Shown: positions 33,273 through 43,974 of the stretch, piece after piece | Layout: each line of letters opens with the position of its first letter | Position numbering within the stretch: position 1 is the stretch's first letter | NCBI GenBank assembly: GCA_001801025.1 | Contig: MGWO01000013.1 | Span: 16,476 to 80,475, forward strand | Direction of reading: 5' to 3' | Length of the DNA stretch: 64,000 bases | DNA from: Gallionellales bacterium GWA2_54_124 | GTDB taxonomy: Bacteria; Pseudomonadota; Gammaproteobacteria; Burkholderiales; Gallionellaceae | Notes under the pieces: model-generated | The model's input: only the letters and a program-made list of their open reading frames with translations | Told to the model about the DNA's origin: nothing | Database searches by the model: none | Program-made: the position numbers and the translations under genes

Positions 33273-33764
33273 TTAGGCAGTTTGGCTACGCGAGTTCAGC
33301 AAATCAATCACGCCCTGCAGGGCAATACGCACCGCTTGTTTGCGAACTTCACTGCGGTTGCCTGCCAGTTGATGACGCTGCGTCATTATCGTTTCATCTT
33401 GAATGCCCCAGGCAAACCAGACGGTACCCACCGGCTTATCAGGCGTACCACCGTCAGGCCCGGCGATACCGCTAACTGCTAAGGCTAGCTGAGCCGCGCT
33501 GAACCGCAATGCACCCGCAACCATTTCGCGCACGACAGCTTCAGAGACGGCACCGTACAGTTCGAGTGTAGCGGCTTCAACGCCGAGCATCTGCTGTTTG
33601 GATAAATTTGAATAGGTTACAAATCCGCGTTCGAACCAGAGCGAACTACCGGCAATTTCGGTTATCGCCTGAGCCACACCGCCGCCGGTACAGGATTCAG
33701 TGGTGGCTAGCATCAAGCTGTGCGATTTCAGCAATCCACCGACCTGAGCAGCTAACACATCCAT
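33273..33764 (-). CDS. pncC: Nicotinamide-nucleotide amidase (CinA C-terminal domain family)
   Basis: The 163-residue protein is a stand-alone CinA C-terminal domain, the PncC amidase that converts NMN to nicotinate mononucleotide. Motifs are TTESCTGGGVAQAITEIAGSS, the catalytic Ser/Thr region at its start, FERGFVTYSNLSKQQMLGV and AVSGIAGPDGGTPDKPVGTVWFAW. Its start shares one base with the metZ stop, and recA follows on the same strand. The pncC-recA-recX order is widespread in proteobacteria. Confidence 0.93.
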   Translation of the reverse strand: MDVLAAQVGGLLKSHSLMLATTESCTGGGVAQAITEIAGSSLWFERGFVTYSNLSKQQMLGVEAATLELYGAVSEAVVREMVAGALRFSAAQLALAVSGIAGPDGGTPDKPVGTVWFAWGIQDETIMTQRHQLAGNRSEVRKQAVRIALQGVIDLLNSRSQTA

Positions 33765-34939
33765 CAGACGTTTAAGCCGCGCGCCAGATCGTTTTGGATA
33801 TCGACGATTGCCTCCAACCCCACCGCGATGCGTATTAGTCCATCTGAAATACCGGCAGCGGCGCGCGCCTCAGGGCTGATACGCGCATGGGTCGTGCTGG
33901 CCGAATGGCAGATGGTGGTACGCGTATCGCCCAGATTGGCGGTAATCGACAGCAGTTTGGTATTATCGATTACGCGCCATGCTGCCACCTTACCCCCCGC
34001 CACCTCGAAGGCCACGATGCCGCCGCCTGTTTTCTGTTGACGCATCGCCAATTCATGCTGAGGATGCGACGGCAGGCCGGGATAAAAGACACGCGCCACA
34101 TTGGGCTGTGCTTCGAGCCAAATCGCCAACTGCAAGGCGGATGCAGAATGGGCATCCATACGGATTTTCAGCGTTTCCATGCCTTTCAAAAACACCCACG
34201 CATTGAACGCACTCATGGTAGGACCCGTTGTGCGCAAAAATCCGTAAACCCCTTCCATGTTCTTGCGAGTACCCAGCACCGCGCCGCCCAGCACACGCCC
34301 CTGCCCGTCCAGATATTTGGTTGCCGAATGAATGACGATATCAGCACCCAGTTCCAGCGGTCGCTGCAAGATCGGCGTGCAAAAGCAGTTATCTACCGCT
34401 AGCAGGGCGCCACAGCTTTTCGCCACTACCGAGATAGCTGCGATATCGGAAATTTCCGTCAGCGGATTGGAGGGGGTTTCGAGAAAAAATAACTTAGTAT
34501 TTGGTCGCACCGCCGCCTGCCATTCAGACACGTCGGTTGCCGAGACATAGGTCGTTTCGACGCCGAATTTCTTAATGACGTTGTTAAACAGATTGACGGT
34601 AGAACCGAACAGACTTTGTGAGGCAACAATATGGTCACCTGCCTTCAACAGGCCCATCACGCACGCTAAAATTGCCGACATACCGGAGGCGGTAGCGACG
34701 CATTGCTCAGCCCCCTCCAGTGCTGCCAGCCGCTCTTCGAACATGGTGACCGTCGGATTCGTGAAGCGCGCGTAAATATTGCCCGGCTCCTCACCGATAA
34801 AACGCGCGGCGGCCTGAGCTGCGCTGTCGAATACGAAGCTGGACGTTAAAAACATAGCCTCAGAATGTTCACCAAACTGGCTGCGTACGGTTCCGGCTCT
34901 GATGGCCAGCGTTTCAGGCTGATAGTTTTCTTCGTTCAT
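33764..34939 (-). CDS. metZ: O-succinylhomoserine sulfhydrylase
   Basis: A 391-residue PLP enzyme of the Cys/Met metabolism family that makes homocysteine directly from O-succinylhomoserine and sulfide. The PLP lysine is in HSATKYLDGQGRVLGGA; other signatures are YARFTNPTVTMFEERLAALEGAE, LFFLETPSNPL and VDNCFCTP. The pattern GQGRVLGG is typical of MetZ rather than MetB. The start at 34937-34939 (MNEENYQPETLAIRAG) is chosen; the frame upstream is translated repeat. It follows purF, as in many betaproteobacteria and pseudomonads. Confidence 0.92.
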   Translation of the reverse strand: MNEENYQPETLAIRAGTVRSQFGEHSEAMFLTSSFVFDSAAQAAARFIGEEPGNIYARFTNPTVTMFEERLAALEGAEQCVATASGMSAILACVMGLLKAGDHIVASQSLFGSTVNLFNNVIKKFGVETTYVSATDVSEWQAAVRPNTKLFFLETPSNPLTEISDIAAISVVAKSCGALLAVDNCFCTPILQRPLELGADIVIHSATKYLDGQGRVLGGAVLGTRKNMEGVYGFLRTTGPTMSAFNAWVFLKGMETLKIRMDAHSASALQLAIWLEAQPNVARVFYPGLPSHPQHELAMRQQKTGGGIVAFEVAGGKVAAWRVIDNTKLLSITANLGDTRTTICHSASTTHARISPEARAAAGISDGLIRIAVGLEAIVDIQNDLARGLNV

Positions 34940-34940
34940 C

Positions 34941-34980
34941 TTCCGCACTCCTAAATGCTCAATCCTCAATCCTGCCACTT
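34941..34980. repeat. 7-bp-unit repeat element between purF and metZ
   Basis: On the minus strand the 40-bp gap reads AGTGGCA, GGATTGA, GGATTGA, GCATTTA: consecutive 7-bp units. GGATTGA pairs and AGTGGCA are also present at 14191-14245. The last bases hold the metZ ribosome binding site (AGGAG). Confidence 0.6.
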
Positions 34981-36507
34981 TTACATCGATGAAGCGCTCA
35001 TCGCCAGCTCCAGCTCCATCTGATCGTCGTCCGCCGACTTATTAGCTTTGCCAGCCGAACGCCCGCGTTCGACCTTATCAAGATAAGCCGGTGTGATGTC
35101 ACCCGTAATATAGACACCGTCAAAACAGGAAGCTTCGAATTCAACGATAGCCGGATTAGCCTTGCGTACCGAGGATTTCAAATCTTCCAGATCCTGATAG
35201 ATCAGCGCGTCGGCACCGATCTCACGGCAGATTTCCTCATCGGTACGCCCTGTTGCGATCAGCTCCGCGCGACTTGGCATATCGATGCCATAGACGTTAG
35301 GGTAGCGCACCGGTGGCGCGGCGGAGGCAAAATACACTTTCAGGGCACCCGCATCACGCGCCATCTGAACGATCTCGCGACTGGTTGTGCCGCGTACGAT
35401 GGAGTCATCCACCAGCAACACATTCTTGCCCTTGAACTCCAGACCGATCGCATTGAGTTTCTGGCGCACCGACTTCTTGCGCATCGCCTGTCCCGGCATG
35501 ATAAAGGTACGGCCAATGTAACGATTCTTGACGAATCCCTCGCGGAACAGAATATTCAGGCGGTTTGCCAGTTGCAGCGCACTAGGGCGGCTCGAATCCG
35601 GAATCGGGATGACTACATCGATTTTGACATCAGGCCAAATACGCGCCAGTTTATCAGCCAGATATTCGCCCATGTACAAGCGCGACTCATGCACAGAGAT
35701 ACCGTCAATGACCGAATCCGGACGCGAAAAATATACGTATTCAAAAATACACGGGCTCAGCTGGGCGTTATCGCTGCACTGACGCGTGTACAGACGCCCC
35801 TGGAAGTCGACAAACACAGCCTCACCGGGGGCGACATCGCGCAGAAATTTAAAACCCAGCGTATCGAGCGCAACGCTCTCAGATGCGATCAGATACTCGT
35901 TACCCTCTGGCGTTTCGTTGACACCGATCACTAAAGGGCGAATGCCGTAAATATCGCGAAACGCCAGCAAACCATAGCCTGCAATGATCGCCACAACCGC
36001 ATATGCACCGCGACAACGTTGATGCACACCCGACACAGCGGCAAAAATACTGTCCGCATCCAGACGCAATCCCTTGGATTTTGACTGCAATTCATGCGCC
36101 AACACATTGAGCAGCACTTCGGAGTCTGAATTGGTATTGACGTGACGCAAATCCTGCACAAAAAGCTGTTTCTTCAACTCTTCCGCATTGGTCAGATTAC
36201 CGTTGTGTCCCAGCACGATACCAAACGGGGAATTCACATAAAACGGCTGCGCCTCATTGTGATCAACGGCAGATCCGGCTGTCGGGTAGCGGACATGCGC
36301 AATGCCGGTATTTCCCTGCAGTGCACGCATATTTCGGGTGCGGAACACATCGCGCACCAGGCCGTTGCCCTTATGCAAATGTATCGTATCGCCATCCATC
36401 GTCGCAATACCCGCAGCATCCTGACCACGATGCTGTAAAACTTGCAAACCATCATACAAAAGCTGATTGGCGGGCGAATACGAGACCACTCCGAGAATGC
36501 CACACAT
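34981..36507 (-). CDS. purF: Amidophosphoribosyltransferase
   Basis: PurF makes phosphoribosylamine from PRPP and glutamine, the first step of purine synthesis. The 508-residue precursor starts MCGILGVV with the nucleophile Cys2 at once exposed after Met removal, so no propeptide. The glutaminase half has [13 protein letters not shown] and [12 protein letters not shown]; the PRPP site is [14 protein letters not shown]. The gene is 12 bp downstream of cvpA, and metZ follows across a 40-bp repeat element. Confidence 0.96.
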   Translation of the reverse strand: MCGILGVVSYSPANQLLYDGLQVLQHRGQDAAGIATMDGDTIHLHKGNGLVRDVFRTRNMRALQGNTGIAHVRYPTAGSAVDHNEAQPFYVNSPFGIVLGHNGNLTNAEELKKQLFVQDLRHVNTNSDSEVLLNVLAHELQSKSKGLRLDADSIFAAVSGVHQRCRGAYAVVAIIAGYGLLAFRDIYGIRPLVIGVNETPEGNEYLIASESVALDTLGFKFLRDVAPGEAVFVDFQGRLYTRQCSDNAQLSPCIFEYVYFSRPDSVIDGISVHESRLYMGEYLADKLARIWPDVKIDVVIPIPDSSRPSALQLANRLNILFREGFVKNRYIGRTFIMPGQAMRKKSVRQKLNAIGLEFKGKNVLLVDDSIVRGTTSREIVQMARDAGALKVYFASAAPPVRYPNVYGIDMPSRAELIATGRTDEEICREIGADALIYQDLEDLKSSVRKANPAIVEFEASCFDGVYITGDITPAYLDKVERGRSAGKANKSADDDQMELELAMSASSM

Positions 36508-36519
36508 GTTGAGTTCCTT

Positions 36520-37014
36520 TTAATTTCTATTTCTGTAATGGATGCGCGCGGCAATATCATCCGGCAACACCACTTTGGAAAGCAGTGCCGCATCTTCTGC
36601 CCACTTGCTGAATTTTGCATCAAGCCAAAAACGTTGTTCGGGCAGGCTGGAGGTGCCCGCCAGCCACACCAGTATCAGTATCACCAGCATTCCGCGCAAC
36701 AACCCGAACAAACTGCCCAGCAAGCTATCGATCAAACCCAAGCCCACCGCTTTGATGAGTTTGGTAAATATCCACACCAGCATTGCCCACACGACTAACA
36801 CGGCAATAAACACCAGCGCATAGGCTAAGGCGATACGCGCCTCATCCTGACTGACCGGCAACATAGGTGCCACCACACCGGAAAACTGGCGACTGATCAG
36901 ATAGGCGAGCGGCCACCCCAGCAGGGATAATACTTCGTACACCAGACCACGCCACACTCCCAGTAACAGTGAGACCAGCATGATGCCTATCACTGCATAA
37001 TCAAAACCCGTCAT
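36520..37014 (-). CDS. cvpA: CvpA-family membrane protein
   Basis: The 164-residue protein has four hydrophobic helices and the family start FDYAVIGIMLVSLLLGVWRGLVYEVLSLLGWPLAYLISR, followed by LVWIFTKLIKAVGLGLIDSLLGSLFGLLRGMLV. CvpA was named for colicin V production; it contributes to envelope integrity but the mechanism is not known. It overlaps the SPOR gene by four bases and precedes purF, the standard position. Confidence 0.92.
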   Translation of the reverse strand: MTGFDYAVIGIMLVSLLLGVWRGLVYEVLSLLGWPLAYLISRQFSGVVAPMLPVSQDEARIALAYALVFIAVLVVWAMLVWIFTKLIKAVGLGLIDSLLGSLFGLLRGMLVILILVWLAGTSSLPEQRFWLDAKFSKWAEDAALLSKVVLPDDIAARIHYRNRN

Positions 37015-37685
37015 TTAACTGCCGTTACCGCCGGATGCAAGCCGTGCTTTTCCAGCATTTTGCGCACATCGTCCGCCTTACTGCGATCAACATACGGCCC
37101 TACCCGCACCCGTGTCGTACCCGCAATGACTTCTGTATAGGCCTTAAAACCCCAACCCTTCAATTTATCGGCTTCCTGTGCCGCCTTGTCTGCATTTGAA
37201 AATGCACCTACCTGAACCACATAGCTTCCAGCAGGCTTTTCACTCGGTTTTTCACTCACCGGTTTTTTTTCGGTTTTCTTGTCCTCAACAGGCTTCGTTT
37301 CTACTGACTTAATTTCTACAGGCTTAACCTCACGCACTTCAGCCGCTTTGATCGCTACAACTGGTGTCTCAACAACCGGCTTATCCTTTACTTCAGCAAC
37401 CGTAATTTTTCCCGATGCCACAGGAAGCACTTCTGACGCCGCAACAACGGCCGATTCAATCTGCACGGGCGCTTCTGGCACTTCCGACAACGTCACGCCC
37501 GGCACAAACGCTCCCGCTTTATCTGCCGCGGGGATGCGCAGTTCGATATCCTGACCGGTTATTTTCGGTTCACTGTCCAGCACCATCGGCAAGATCACCA
37601 CAACTGCAAGTGCGAGCGCAATCGCACCGATCAGGCGACGACGCGCCCGGCTTTTAATATTCTGATCCTCAGGTTGCTTTGCCAT
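37011..37685 (-). CDS. DedD-like SPOR-domain protein
   Basis: The 224-residue protein has a cytoplasmic basic N-terminus, one transmembrane helix (RRLIGAIALALAVVVILPMVL, about residues 16-36), a Pro/Lys/Val-rich low-complexity linker (about 95-150) and a C-terminal SPOR domain (SYVVQVGAFSNADKAAQEADKLKGWGFKAYTE...RVRVGPYVDRSKAD). SPOR domains bind denuded septal peptidoglycan; DedD helps cell division. It lies between folC and cvpA. Confidence 0.9.
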   Translation of the reverse strand: MAKQPEDQNIKSRARRRLIGAIALALAVVVILPMVLDSEPKITGQDIELRIPAADKAGAFVPGVTLSEVPEAPVQIESAVVAASEVLPVASGKITVAEVKDKPVVETPVVAIKAAEVREVKPVEIKSVETKPVEDKKTEKKPVSEKPSEKPAGSYVVQVGAFSNADKAAQEADKLKGWGFKAYTEVIAGTTRVRVGPYVDRSKADDVRKMLEKHGLHPAVTAVK

Positions 37686-37745
37686 TGATTGAAACCTTTA
37701 ATTGCATCAAACCTGCTCTCACACAGGCATTCCAAATATTTCCAC

Positions 37746-39014
37746 TCAAACTACGCGGAGTTTTTTTGCGTCCATCACATCCGCTACCGTGTAGAACGAT
37801 CCGAAGGCCGCGATTCTATCATTTTCACCCGCCGCATTACAGGCATGCGCAAGTGCATCGGCAATACTGGCAAACTCGATCACCTCACCCGCCCCCCCCG
37901 ATTCCGCCAGCACCTGCGCCAATTCGCGCCCGCTAGCACCGCGCGGCACTGCGAGTCCCGCGACCAGCCAGGTATCAATGCAGGGCTTTAATGCCGCCAC
38001 GACACCGGCGATATCCTTGTCTTTGAGCATCCCGAACACGGCATAGGTGTGCGGACAGGGCGGCAAACTCCCGAGATTATGTGCCAGCGAGCGGGCCGCA
38101 TGCGGGTTGTGTGCCACATCCAGTATCAGCTGCGGCTTACCCGGCACGAACTGAAAACGCCCGGCTAACTGCACTTCTGTCAAACCGCGACGTATCGCCG
38201 CCATACTGACAGGCAGCCGATCCTGCAAGGCATCGAGCGCGGCTAAAACTGCGCTGGCATTATTTAATTGAAACGCACCCCGCAAGGCAGGATGTGGCAA
38301 CGCGCTGCGCGCGCAGGTCCGGCTACGATAATCCCATTGCCCCTGATGCAGTTTAAAACCGAAGTCCACACCCGCACACCAGAGCACGGCGCCGATTGCC
38401 TGCGCATGATCGGCAATCGCCTTGGACAGTTCGCTATCAGCAAAGATGGCCACGCGATCGGGGCGAAAAATCCCCGCCTTTTCATAAGCGATCGCCTCGC
38501 GCGTCTCGCCCAGATAATCCGTGTGATCAATGTCCACCGAAGTCACGATCGCACAATCGGCATCGAACACATTGACCGAATCCAGACGCCCGCCCAAACC
38601 CACTTCGAGTATGGCGACATCAACCTTGTGATCGATAAATAGCTGCATCGCAGCGAGCGTGCCGAACTCAAAATAAGTGAGCGGGATATCACCACGTACC
38701 CGTTCAATCTTCTCGAAAGAAGCACACAGTTCATCGTCGGATGCCGCAAGCTTACCAGTGCGCACCCGTTCGTTGTAGTGCAGCAGATGCGGCGAAGTAT
38801 AGCAGCCGACGTTATAGCCTGCCGCATACAATACCGATTCAAGCATCGCACAAACCGACCCCTTGCCATTAGTCCCGCCCACCATGATGACCGGAAAACC
38901 AGGTTCGAGCTGCAGCCGCTGTGCGACCTCACCGATGCGCTCTAACCCCAGCGCAATCGTCTTGGGATGCAGCGATTCAAGATAGGTGAGCCAATCGGCT
39001 AAGTTTTCAGGCAT
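37746..39014 (-). CDS. folC: Bifunctional dihydrofolate/folylpolyglutamate synthase
   Basis: FolC joins glutamate to dihydropteroate and extends polyglutamate tails. The 422-residue Mur-ligase-type protein shows the P-loop MVGGTNGKGSVCAMLESVL, TSPHLLHYNERVR, LEVGLGGRLDSVNVFDADCAIVTSVDIDHTDYLG and LILDVAHNPHAARSLA. The ATG at 39012-39014 (MPENLADW) is preferred over a TTG at 39026. It follows accD with a 12-bp gap. Confidence 0.94.
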   Translation of the reverse strand: MPENLADWLTYLESLHPKTIALGLERIGEVAQRLQLEPGFPVIMVGGTNGKGSVCAMLESVLYAAGYNVGCYTSPHLLHYNERVRTGKLAASDDELCASFEKIERVRGDIPLTYFEFGTLAAMQLFIDHKVDVAILEVGLGGRLDSVNVFDADCAIVTSVDIDHTDYLGETREAIAYEKAGIFRPDRVAIFADSELSKAIADHAQAIGAVLWCAGVDFGFKLHQGQWDYRSRTCARSALPHPALRGAFQLNNASAVLAALDALQDRLPVSMAAIRRGLTEVQLAGRFQFVPGKPQLILDVAHNPHAARSLAHNLGSLPPCPHTYAVFGMLKDKDIAGVVAALKPCIDTWLVAGLAVPRGASGRELAQVLAESGGAGEVIEFASIADALAHACNAAGENDRIAAFGSFYTVADVMDAKKLRVV

Positions 39015-39026
39015 AGGGTAGGTCAA

Positions 39027-39908
39027 TCAGGCCGCGTCCGGCTCCACAACAGCGGGCTGACGTGTCAGCAGCGTGATCAACGTTGCCAGTTGATTGCGCA
39101 TTTCGCGCCTATCGATGATCATGTCAACCGCACCGTGCTCCAGCAGAAATTCAGCACGCTGAAATCCCTCCGGCAGCGTTTCGCGCACCGTCTGCTGAAT
39201 CACCCGAGCACCGGCAAAGCCGATTAGCGCACCGGGTTCCGCAATCACCACATCGCCCATGAAGGCGAAACTGGCGGATACACCACCCATCGTCGGGTCG
39301 GTCAGCACAGAGATGAACGGCAGTTTTTCTTCGGACAACTGCGTCAGTGCGGCGCAGGTTTTTGCCATCTGCATCAAGGAAAGCAAGCCTTCCTGCATAC
39401 GCGCGCCACCGCTGGCGGCGAAGCAGACAAACGGACATTTTTGCTCCAGCGCAACTTGCACGCCGCGCACAAAACGCTCGCCCACCACAGAGCCCATCGA
39501 TCCGCCCATGAAGGCAAATTCAAAGCAGGCAACCACGACCGGCACATCCCTGATGCAGCCTTGCATCACGACCAGCGCATCGTCCTCATCCGTGCTTTTC
39601 TTGGAGGCGATCAGCCGCTCGGAATACTTGCGGCTGTCCTTAAATTTGAGCGTATCGACTGGCAATACTTCAGCGCCAATCTCAAAGCGCCCTTCGCCGT
39701 CCAGCAGCCAGTCCAGTCTCGTGCGCGCACTGGCACGGTGGTGATGGCTACACTTGGGACAGACGCCCAGATTCTTTTCCAGATCCGAGTGATACAGCAC
39801 GGTCTCACAGGAAGGGCATTTACTCCACAGCCCTTCGGGTACATTTTTCTTGGCATCGCCTTCACGGCGGTTGATTTTCGGCGGTAATAATTTTTGAAAC
39901 CAGCTCAT
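39027..39908 (-). CDS. accD: Acetyl-CoA carboxylase carboxyltransferase, beta subunit
   Basis: AccD with AccA transfers carboxyl from biotin to acetyl-CoA, giving malonyl-CoA. The 293-residue protein has the N-terminal four-cysteine zinc ribbon ([23 protein letters not shown]) and the crotonase-like core [63 protein letters not shown]. It lies 10 bp after trpA and leads into folC. Confidence 0.96.
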   Translation of the reverse strand: MSWFQKLLPPKINRREGDAKKNVPEGLWSKCPSCETVLYHSDLEKNLGVCPKCSHHHRASARTRLDWLLDGEGRFEIGAEVLPVDTLKFKDSRKYSERLIASKKSTDEDDALVVMQGCIRDVPVVVACFEFAFMGGSMGSVVGERFVRGVQVALEQKCPFVCFAASGGARMQEGLLSLMQMAKTCAALTQLSEEKLPFISVLTDPTMGGVSASFAFMGDVVIAEPGALIGFAGARVIQQTVRETLPEGFQRAEFLLEHGAVDMIIDRREMRNQLATLITLLTRQPAVVEPDAA

Positions 39909-39918
39909 GCTATCTCCT

Positions 39919-40719
39919 TTAGGCCTGATCTACAGCCAGCCTTAATTCTTTAATCAATGCACTTACGTGATCGATCACGTTGGCTTCATTCGAATTTTCG
40001 ATTTCCTGTACGATGCGACTCCCCACTACCACACCGTCACACAGACGGGCAACGGCTGTCGCCGTGGCTGCATCGCGTATGCCAAAACCCACCCCAATCG
40101 GCAGTTTGATGTGCTGACGCAACTGAGGTAATTTTTGTTCGATCGCCGACAGATCGATACTGCCTGATCCTGTGACCCCCTTGAGCGACACATAATACAC
40201 ATATCCGCGTGCCAGCTTGGCGACCTGCCTGATGCGCGCCTCTTCGGTGGTCGGCGCCAGCAAAAAGATCGGATCGATGCCGTGACGCTGCAGATGTTCG
40301 AAGGCTTCGCTGCTCTCTTCAGGCGGAAAATCAACCGTCAGCACGCCGTCGACACCGACATCAGCACAACGCTGCGCAAACTTTGCCCAGCCCATCGCCT
40401 CGATCGGATTGCCGTAACCCATCAACACGACAGGCGTTGCATCATTGGTACGACGAAATTCAGCTACCAGATCCAGCACACCGCGCAGCGACATACCCTG
40501 TTTGAGCGCGCGTTCGGAAGCGCGCTGGATAGTCGGGCCATCCGCCATCGGATCGGAGAACGGCACACCCAGCTCAATGACATCAGCACCGGATGACGCC
40601 AGCGCATGCATCAAGGGCACGGTCACCGAAGGACTCGGGTCGCCTGCCGTAAAAAACGGAATCAGCGCACGGCGCTGCTGCTGTTTGAGTTTCTCGAACG
40701 TTCCCTGTATGCGACTCAT
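39919..40719 (-). CDS. trpA: Tryptophan synthase alpha subunit
   Basis: TrpA cleaves indole-3-glycerol phosphate and passes indole to TrpB. The 266-residue TIM barrel has the catalytic Glu in [22 protein letters not shown] and Asp in [14 protein letters not shown], plus [12 protein letters not shown] and [12 protein letters not shown]. Its start overlaps the trpB stop by four bases, so the two subunits are translationally coupled. Confidence 0.96.
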   Translation of the reverse strand: MSRIQGTFEKLKQQQRRALIPFFTAGDPSPSVTVPLMHALASSGADVIELGVPFSDPMADGPTIQRASERALKQGMSLRGVLDLVAEFRRTNDATPVVLMGYGNPIEAMGWAKFAQRCADVGVDGVLTVDFPPEESSEAFEHLQRHGIDPIFLLAPTTEEARIRQVAKLARGYVYYVSLKGVTGSGSIDLSAIEQKLPQLRQHIKLPIGVGFGIRDAATATAVARLCDGVVVGSRIVQEIENSNEANVIDHVSALIKELRLAVDQA

Positions 40720-41912
40720 AGCGTGATCCCCGACAAACGCGCGACGGTATTGATATCCTTATCGCCCCGACCGGACAGATTAACCAGCAAAACCTTGTCC
40801 TTGCTCATGCCGGGTGCAATTTTCGCCGCATGCGCCAGGGCGTGACTCGATTCGAGCGCAGGAATAATACCTTCGAAACGGCACAGGTCGTGGAAGGCGG
40901 ACATCGCCTCATCATCATTGATCGCAACATATTGAGCGCGTCCGATGTCTTTCAGCCAGCAGTGCTCTGGCCCGACGCCGGGATAATCCAGGCCTGCCGA
41001 AATCGAATGCGTTTCTTTGATCTGCCCGTTCTCATCCTGCACCAGATTCACCTTGTTGCCATGCAGCACGCCCACCGGACAGTTTGCAGTCAGTGGCGCG
41101 GCATGCATGCCGCTTTCAACCCCGTGACCGCCGGCTTCCACGCCGATAATCTGCACATCAGGCACGTCGATATAAGGATAAAACAGACCAATGGCATTTG
41201 ATCCGCCGCCGACACAGGCAATCACCGCATCGGGCTGACGACCGATCATCTCAGGCATCTGGATTTTGGCTTCATTGCCGATGACGCACTGAAAATCGCG
41301 CACCATCATTGGATAGGGATGCGGGCCTGCTGCCGTACCGAAAATATAAAAAGTACTCTCGACATTCGTGACCCAGTCGCGAATCGCTTCATTGCATGCG
41401 TCTTTGAGCGTTCTGGAACCGCTGGTGACGGGCACAACGGTCGCCCCCAGCAGCTTCATGCGATACACATTAGGTGACTGGCGCTGAATATCCTCAGCGC
41501 CCATATAAACGATACACTCCATACCGTAACGCGCGGCTACGGTGGCTGTTGCAACGCCATGCATCCCGGCGCCCGTCTCGGCGATTACGCGCTTCTTTCC
41601 CATGCGACGGGCAAGCAGGGCCTGACCGATCGCGTTATTGATCTTGTGCGCACCTGTGTGGTTCAAATCTTCACGCTTGAGATAAATCTGCGCACCGCCT
41701 AAGCGGTCCGACCAGTTTTTCGCGTGATAAATCGGACTGGGACGCCCGACATAGTGTTTGAGTTCATAGGCGAACTCAGCCTTAAATTCAGGATCGTCGC
41801 GGTAGCGCAAATACTGCACGCGCAATTCCTCCACGGCGGGAATCAGTGTCTCCGCCATGTATATGCCGCCGAACTGCCCGAAATGGCCAGTGATATCAGG
41901 ATAATCGTACAT
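40716..41912 (-). CDS. trpB: Tryptophan synthase beta subunit
   Basis: TrpB condenses indole with serine using PLP. The 398-residue protein has the PLP lysine in [36 protein letters not shown] and the phosphate-binding VGGGSNAIG. The ATG at 41910-41912 has an AGAGGT site, which lies within the end of trpF; the two genes overlap by 17 bp. Confidence 0.96.
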   Translation of the reverse strand: MYDYPDITGHFGQFGGIYMAETLIPAVEELRVQYLRYRDDPEFKAEFAYELKHYVGRPSPIYHAKNWSDRLGGAQIYLKREDLNHTGAHKINNAIGQALLARRMGKKRVIAETGAGMHGVATATVAARYGMECIVYMGAEDIQRQSPNVYRMKLLGATVVPVTSGSRTLKDACNEAIRDWVTNVESTFYIFGTAAGPHPYPMMVRDFQCVIGNEAKIQMPEMIGRQPDAVIACVGGGSNAIGLFYPYIDVPDVQIIGVEAGGHGVESGMHAAPLTANCPVGVLHGNKVNLVQDENGQIKETHSISAGLDYPGVGPEHCWLKDIGRAQYVAINDDEAMSAFHDLCRFEGIIPALESSHALAHAAKIAPGMSKDKVLLVNLSGRGDKDINTVARLSGITL

Positions 41913-42537
41913 TCTTAACCTCTTGCATGAAACGGGCGATTTTCGCCGCGTCTTTGACACCCTTCAGGGTGCTAATTCCGTTGTCAGCCTCTACCCCGCT
42001 CGACACATCGACGGCATAGGGGCGAACCTGCTCAATTCCGGCCGCGACATTTTCCACATTCAATCCGCCTGATAAAATCAGCGGCAGCGAAATCTGCTGA
42101 GGAATCAACGTCCAGTCAAACACCGCACCCGTACCGCCTGGAACGCCCTCTACGTGCGCATCGAGCAACAATCCCTGCGCCTTATGAAAATCCGCCGCGC
42201 ATTGTAACAAATCCACGCCCGGCTTGACGCGAATTGCCTTCAGATACGGCTTATTGAACTGAGCGCAGTACTCGGGCGTTTCATCACCGTGAAATTGCAG
42301 CACATCCAGCGGCACGCGATCCATCACCTCACGCACATCATTTGCGCTGGCATTAACAAACAGGCCGACGACGGTCACAAAGGGCGGCAACACGGCAAGC
42401 AGATGCGCCGCCAGATCGCAATCGACAAAACGAGGACTCTTGCTGTAAAACACCAGCCCGATGGCATCTGCGCCGCAGGCGGCAACAGCCAGCAAGTCCT
42501 CGCGCCGCGTAATACCGCAAATTTTCACACGTATCAC
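41896..42537 (-). CDS. trpF: Phosphoribosylanthranilate isomerase
   Basis: TrpF isomerises phosphoribosylanthranilate. The 213-residue TIM barrel starts [30 protein letters not shown], with the catalytic Cys in KICG and the Asp in the [20 protein letters not shown] region, and [13 protein letters not shown]. The start is GTG at 42535-42537, overlapping the truA stop by four bases (GTGA); the longer open frame upstream is shadow of truA. Confidence 0.94.
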   Translation of the reverse strand: MIRVKICGITRREDLLAVAACGADAIGLVFYSKSPRFVDCDLAAHLLAVLPPFVTVVGLFVNASANDVREVMDRVPLDVLQFHGDETPEYCAQFNKPYLKAIRVKPGVDLLQCAADFHKAQGLLLDAHVEGVPGGTGAVFDWTLIPQQISLPLILSGGLNVENVAAGIEQVRPYAVDVSSGVEADNGISTLKGVKDAAKIARFMQEVKNVRLS

Positions 42538-43301
42538 ATCATCTCCTGCTGGGGTAAACACCACTTCGGGTCGTATTGTATGCGACGCAAGTATAAGCCA
42601 TCCGGCGCAAAGGTCGGTGCCGCCAGACGACGCTCTTTTGATGCCAGCACACTCCCGATCCATGCCGGCGGATATTTCCCCTTGCCAACATAGACCAAGC
42701 AACCCACAATATTTCTCACCATATGATGCAAAAAAGCATTCGCTTCCAAATCAAAAACGATCACATCACCATTCAAATAAATATCGATCTTATTCATACA
42801 CTTGACTGGAGATTTCGCCTGACATTCTGCCGCACGAAATGCGCTGAAATCATGCTCTCCCAGTAAATACTGTGCCGCCTCGCGCATCAAAGAAAGATCC
42901 AGCGGCAGATGAAACCAGCCCGCTTTTCCGGCATGAATCGCCGAGCGAACCGGCTTATTAATGAGCAGATAGCGGTAACTGCGCCCCTGCGCTGAAAATC
43001 TGGCATGAAACTCATCTGTAACCGGATGAGCCCATCGCACCACAACACTGGGCGGCAACATCGCATTAACGCCTCGCACCCATGCAGTCAGAGGCCGACA
43101 CGCCTCAGTATCAAAATGCACGACTTGCTCCAGCCCATGCACGCCGGTATCGGTACGCCCTGCCGCATTCACCGCAACGGGCGCATCGGCAATATGACTC
43201 AATGCCGACTGCAGTGTATCCTGCACGGTCTGGCCGCCGGGCTGACTCTGCCAGCCCCAATAAGGTTTTCCATCGTATTCCACACCTAGCGCAATTCTCA
43301 T
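42534..43301 (-). CDS. truA: tRNA pseudouridine(38-40) synthase
   Basis: TruA makes pseudouridine at tRNA positions 38-40. The 255-residue protein starts [20 protein letters not shown], with the catalytic Asp in [18 protein letters not shown] and later YRYLLINKP and [20 protein letters not shown]. The ATG at 43299-43301 overlaps the stop of the ECF-T-like gene by four bases. It leads the trpFBA-accD-folC series. Confidence 0.95.
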   Translation of the reverse strand: MRIALGVEYDGKPYWGWQSQPGGQTVQDTLQSALSHIADAPVAVNAAGRTDTGVHGLEQVVHFDTEACRPLTAWVRGVNAMLPPSVVVRWAHPVTDEFHARFSAQGRSYRYLLINKPVRSAIHAGKAGWFHLPLDLSLMREAAQYLLGEHDFSAFRAAECQAKSPVKCMNKIDIYLNGDVIVFDLEANAFLHHMVRNIVGCLVYVGKGKYPPAWIGSVLASKERRLAAPTFAPDGLYLRRIQYDPKWCLPQQEMM

Positions 43302-43915
43302 CTCACGACCTGCCATAACAATATTACCATCGCCGCCAGCAACCATTTATCCCACCATGAGAAGCTATGAAGCGTGAGCTCCATCGTCCTGTTTTCAGCT
43401 GCCTCCCCATTTGGAGCCGTTAAACTGCGCAAACTGTCCTGCCATGAGCTCCCGCGTAACATACCTGCCTCGGCGTAGTACAGTGTTAGCGCGAGGCGCA
43501 CCGCAAGACGCTCCCGCGACAGACCGAAACAGCTCAAGGGCGCAAACAAACAATACAATCCGGACATTAAAGCCTGCCGGTGCAATCGATCCAGCAGCAA
43601 CGCCAGCCCTGCCAATGCGGCAACCAGCCGCATCAACTGCAGCCCGCCATCCGCCAGCCCCTCAAGACTGGGGCTCAAATCGCCAAGCCTCTCCAATACA
43701 GGCGTACCGATGGTGGTGTAACCATAAATGAGGAACAGCGAGAACATAATCCAGCGCGTGCGCGACAACAACTGGACTAACTTATGCCGTGACACCATAA
43801 AGGCAAACGTCAGAATGCATGAACCCGCAACCAGCAGCGCATCGGGCGATATGAACTGCATGACCGTCAGTAAAACGCACCAGATCAGAATTTGCGTGGC
43901 CGGATGCAAGCGCAT
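43298..43915 (-). CDS. CbiQ/EcfT-like transmembrane protein without partner genes
   Basis: The 205-residue protein starts MRLHPATQILIWCVLLTVMQF and has four to five hydrophobic helices in the pattern of the energy-coupling-factor T component (CbiQ family). The coupling region LSRERLAVRLALTLYYAEAGM carries an ALxLYYAE segment instead of the classical ARG signatures. No ECF ATPase or substrate subunit gene is nearby. The 4-bp overlap with truA and the hairpin terminator of fimV just upstream make it the first gene of this transcript. Confidence 0.65.
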   Translation of the reverse strand: MRLHPATQILIWCVLLTVMQFISPDALLVAGSCILTFAFMVSRHKLVQLLSRTRWIMFSLFLIYGYTTIGTPVLERLGDLSPSLEGLADGGLQLMRLVAALAGLALLLDRLHRQALMSGLYCLFAPLSCFGLSRERLAVRLALTLYYAEAGMLRGSSWQDSLRSLTAPNGEAAENRTMELTLHSFSWWDKWLLAAMVILLWQVVR

Positions 43916-43924
43916 TGTCACTCC

Positions 43925-43956
43925 AAATAAAAACGGCAGCTCACAGTGAGCTGCCG
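43925..43956 (-). terminator. Rho-independent terminator after fimV
   Basis: On the minus strand CGGCAGCTCAC and GTGAGCTGCCG form a stem around a short loop (43934-43956), followed by TTTTTATTT. It separates fimV from the EcfT-like gene, although it lies only 10-40 bp upstream of the latter's start. Confidence 0.85.
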
Positions 43957-43974
43957 TCGATTTAAATAACAAAA

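Noticed and set aside
42538-42702. Upstream extension of trpF
   Set aside because: It is the truA coding sequence read in another frame; the GTG overlapping the truA stop is the natural start.
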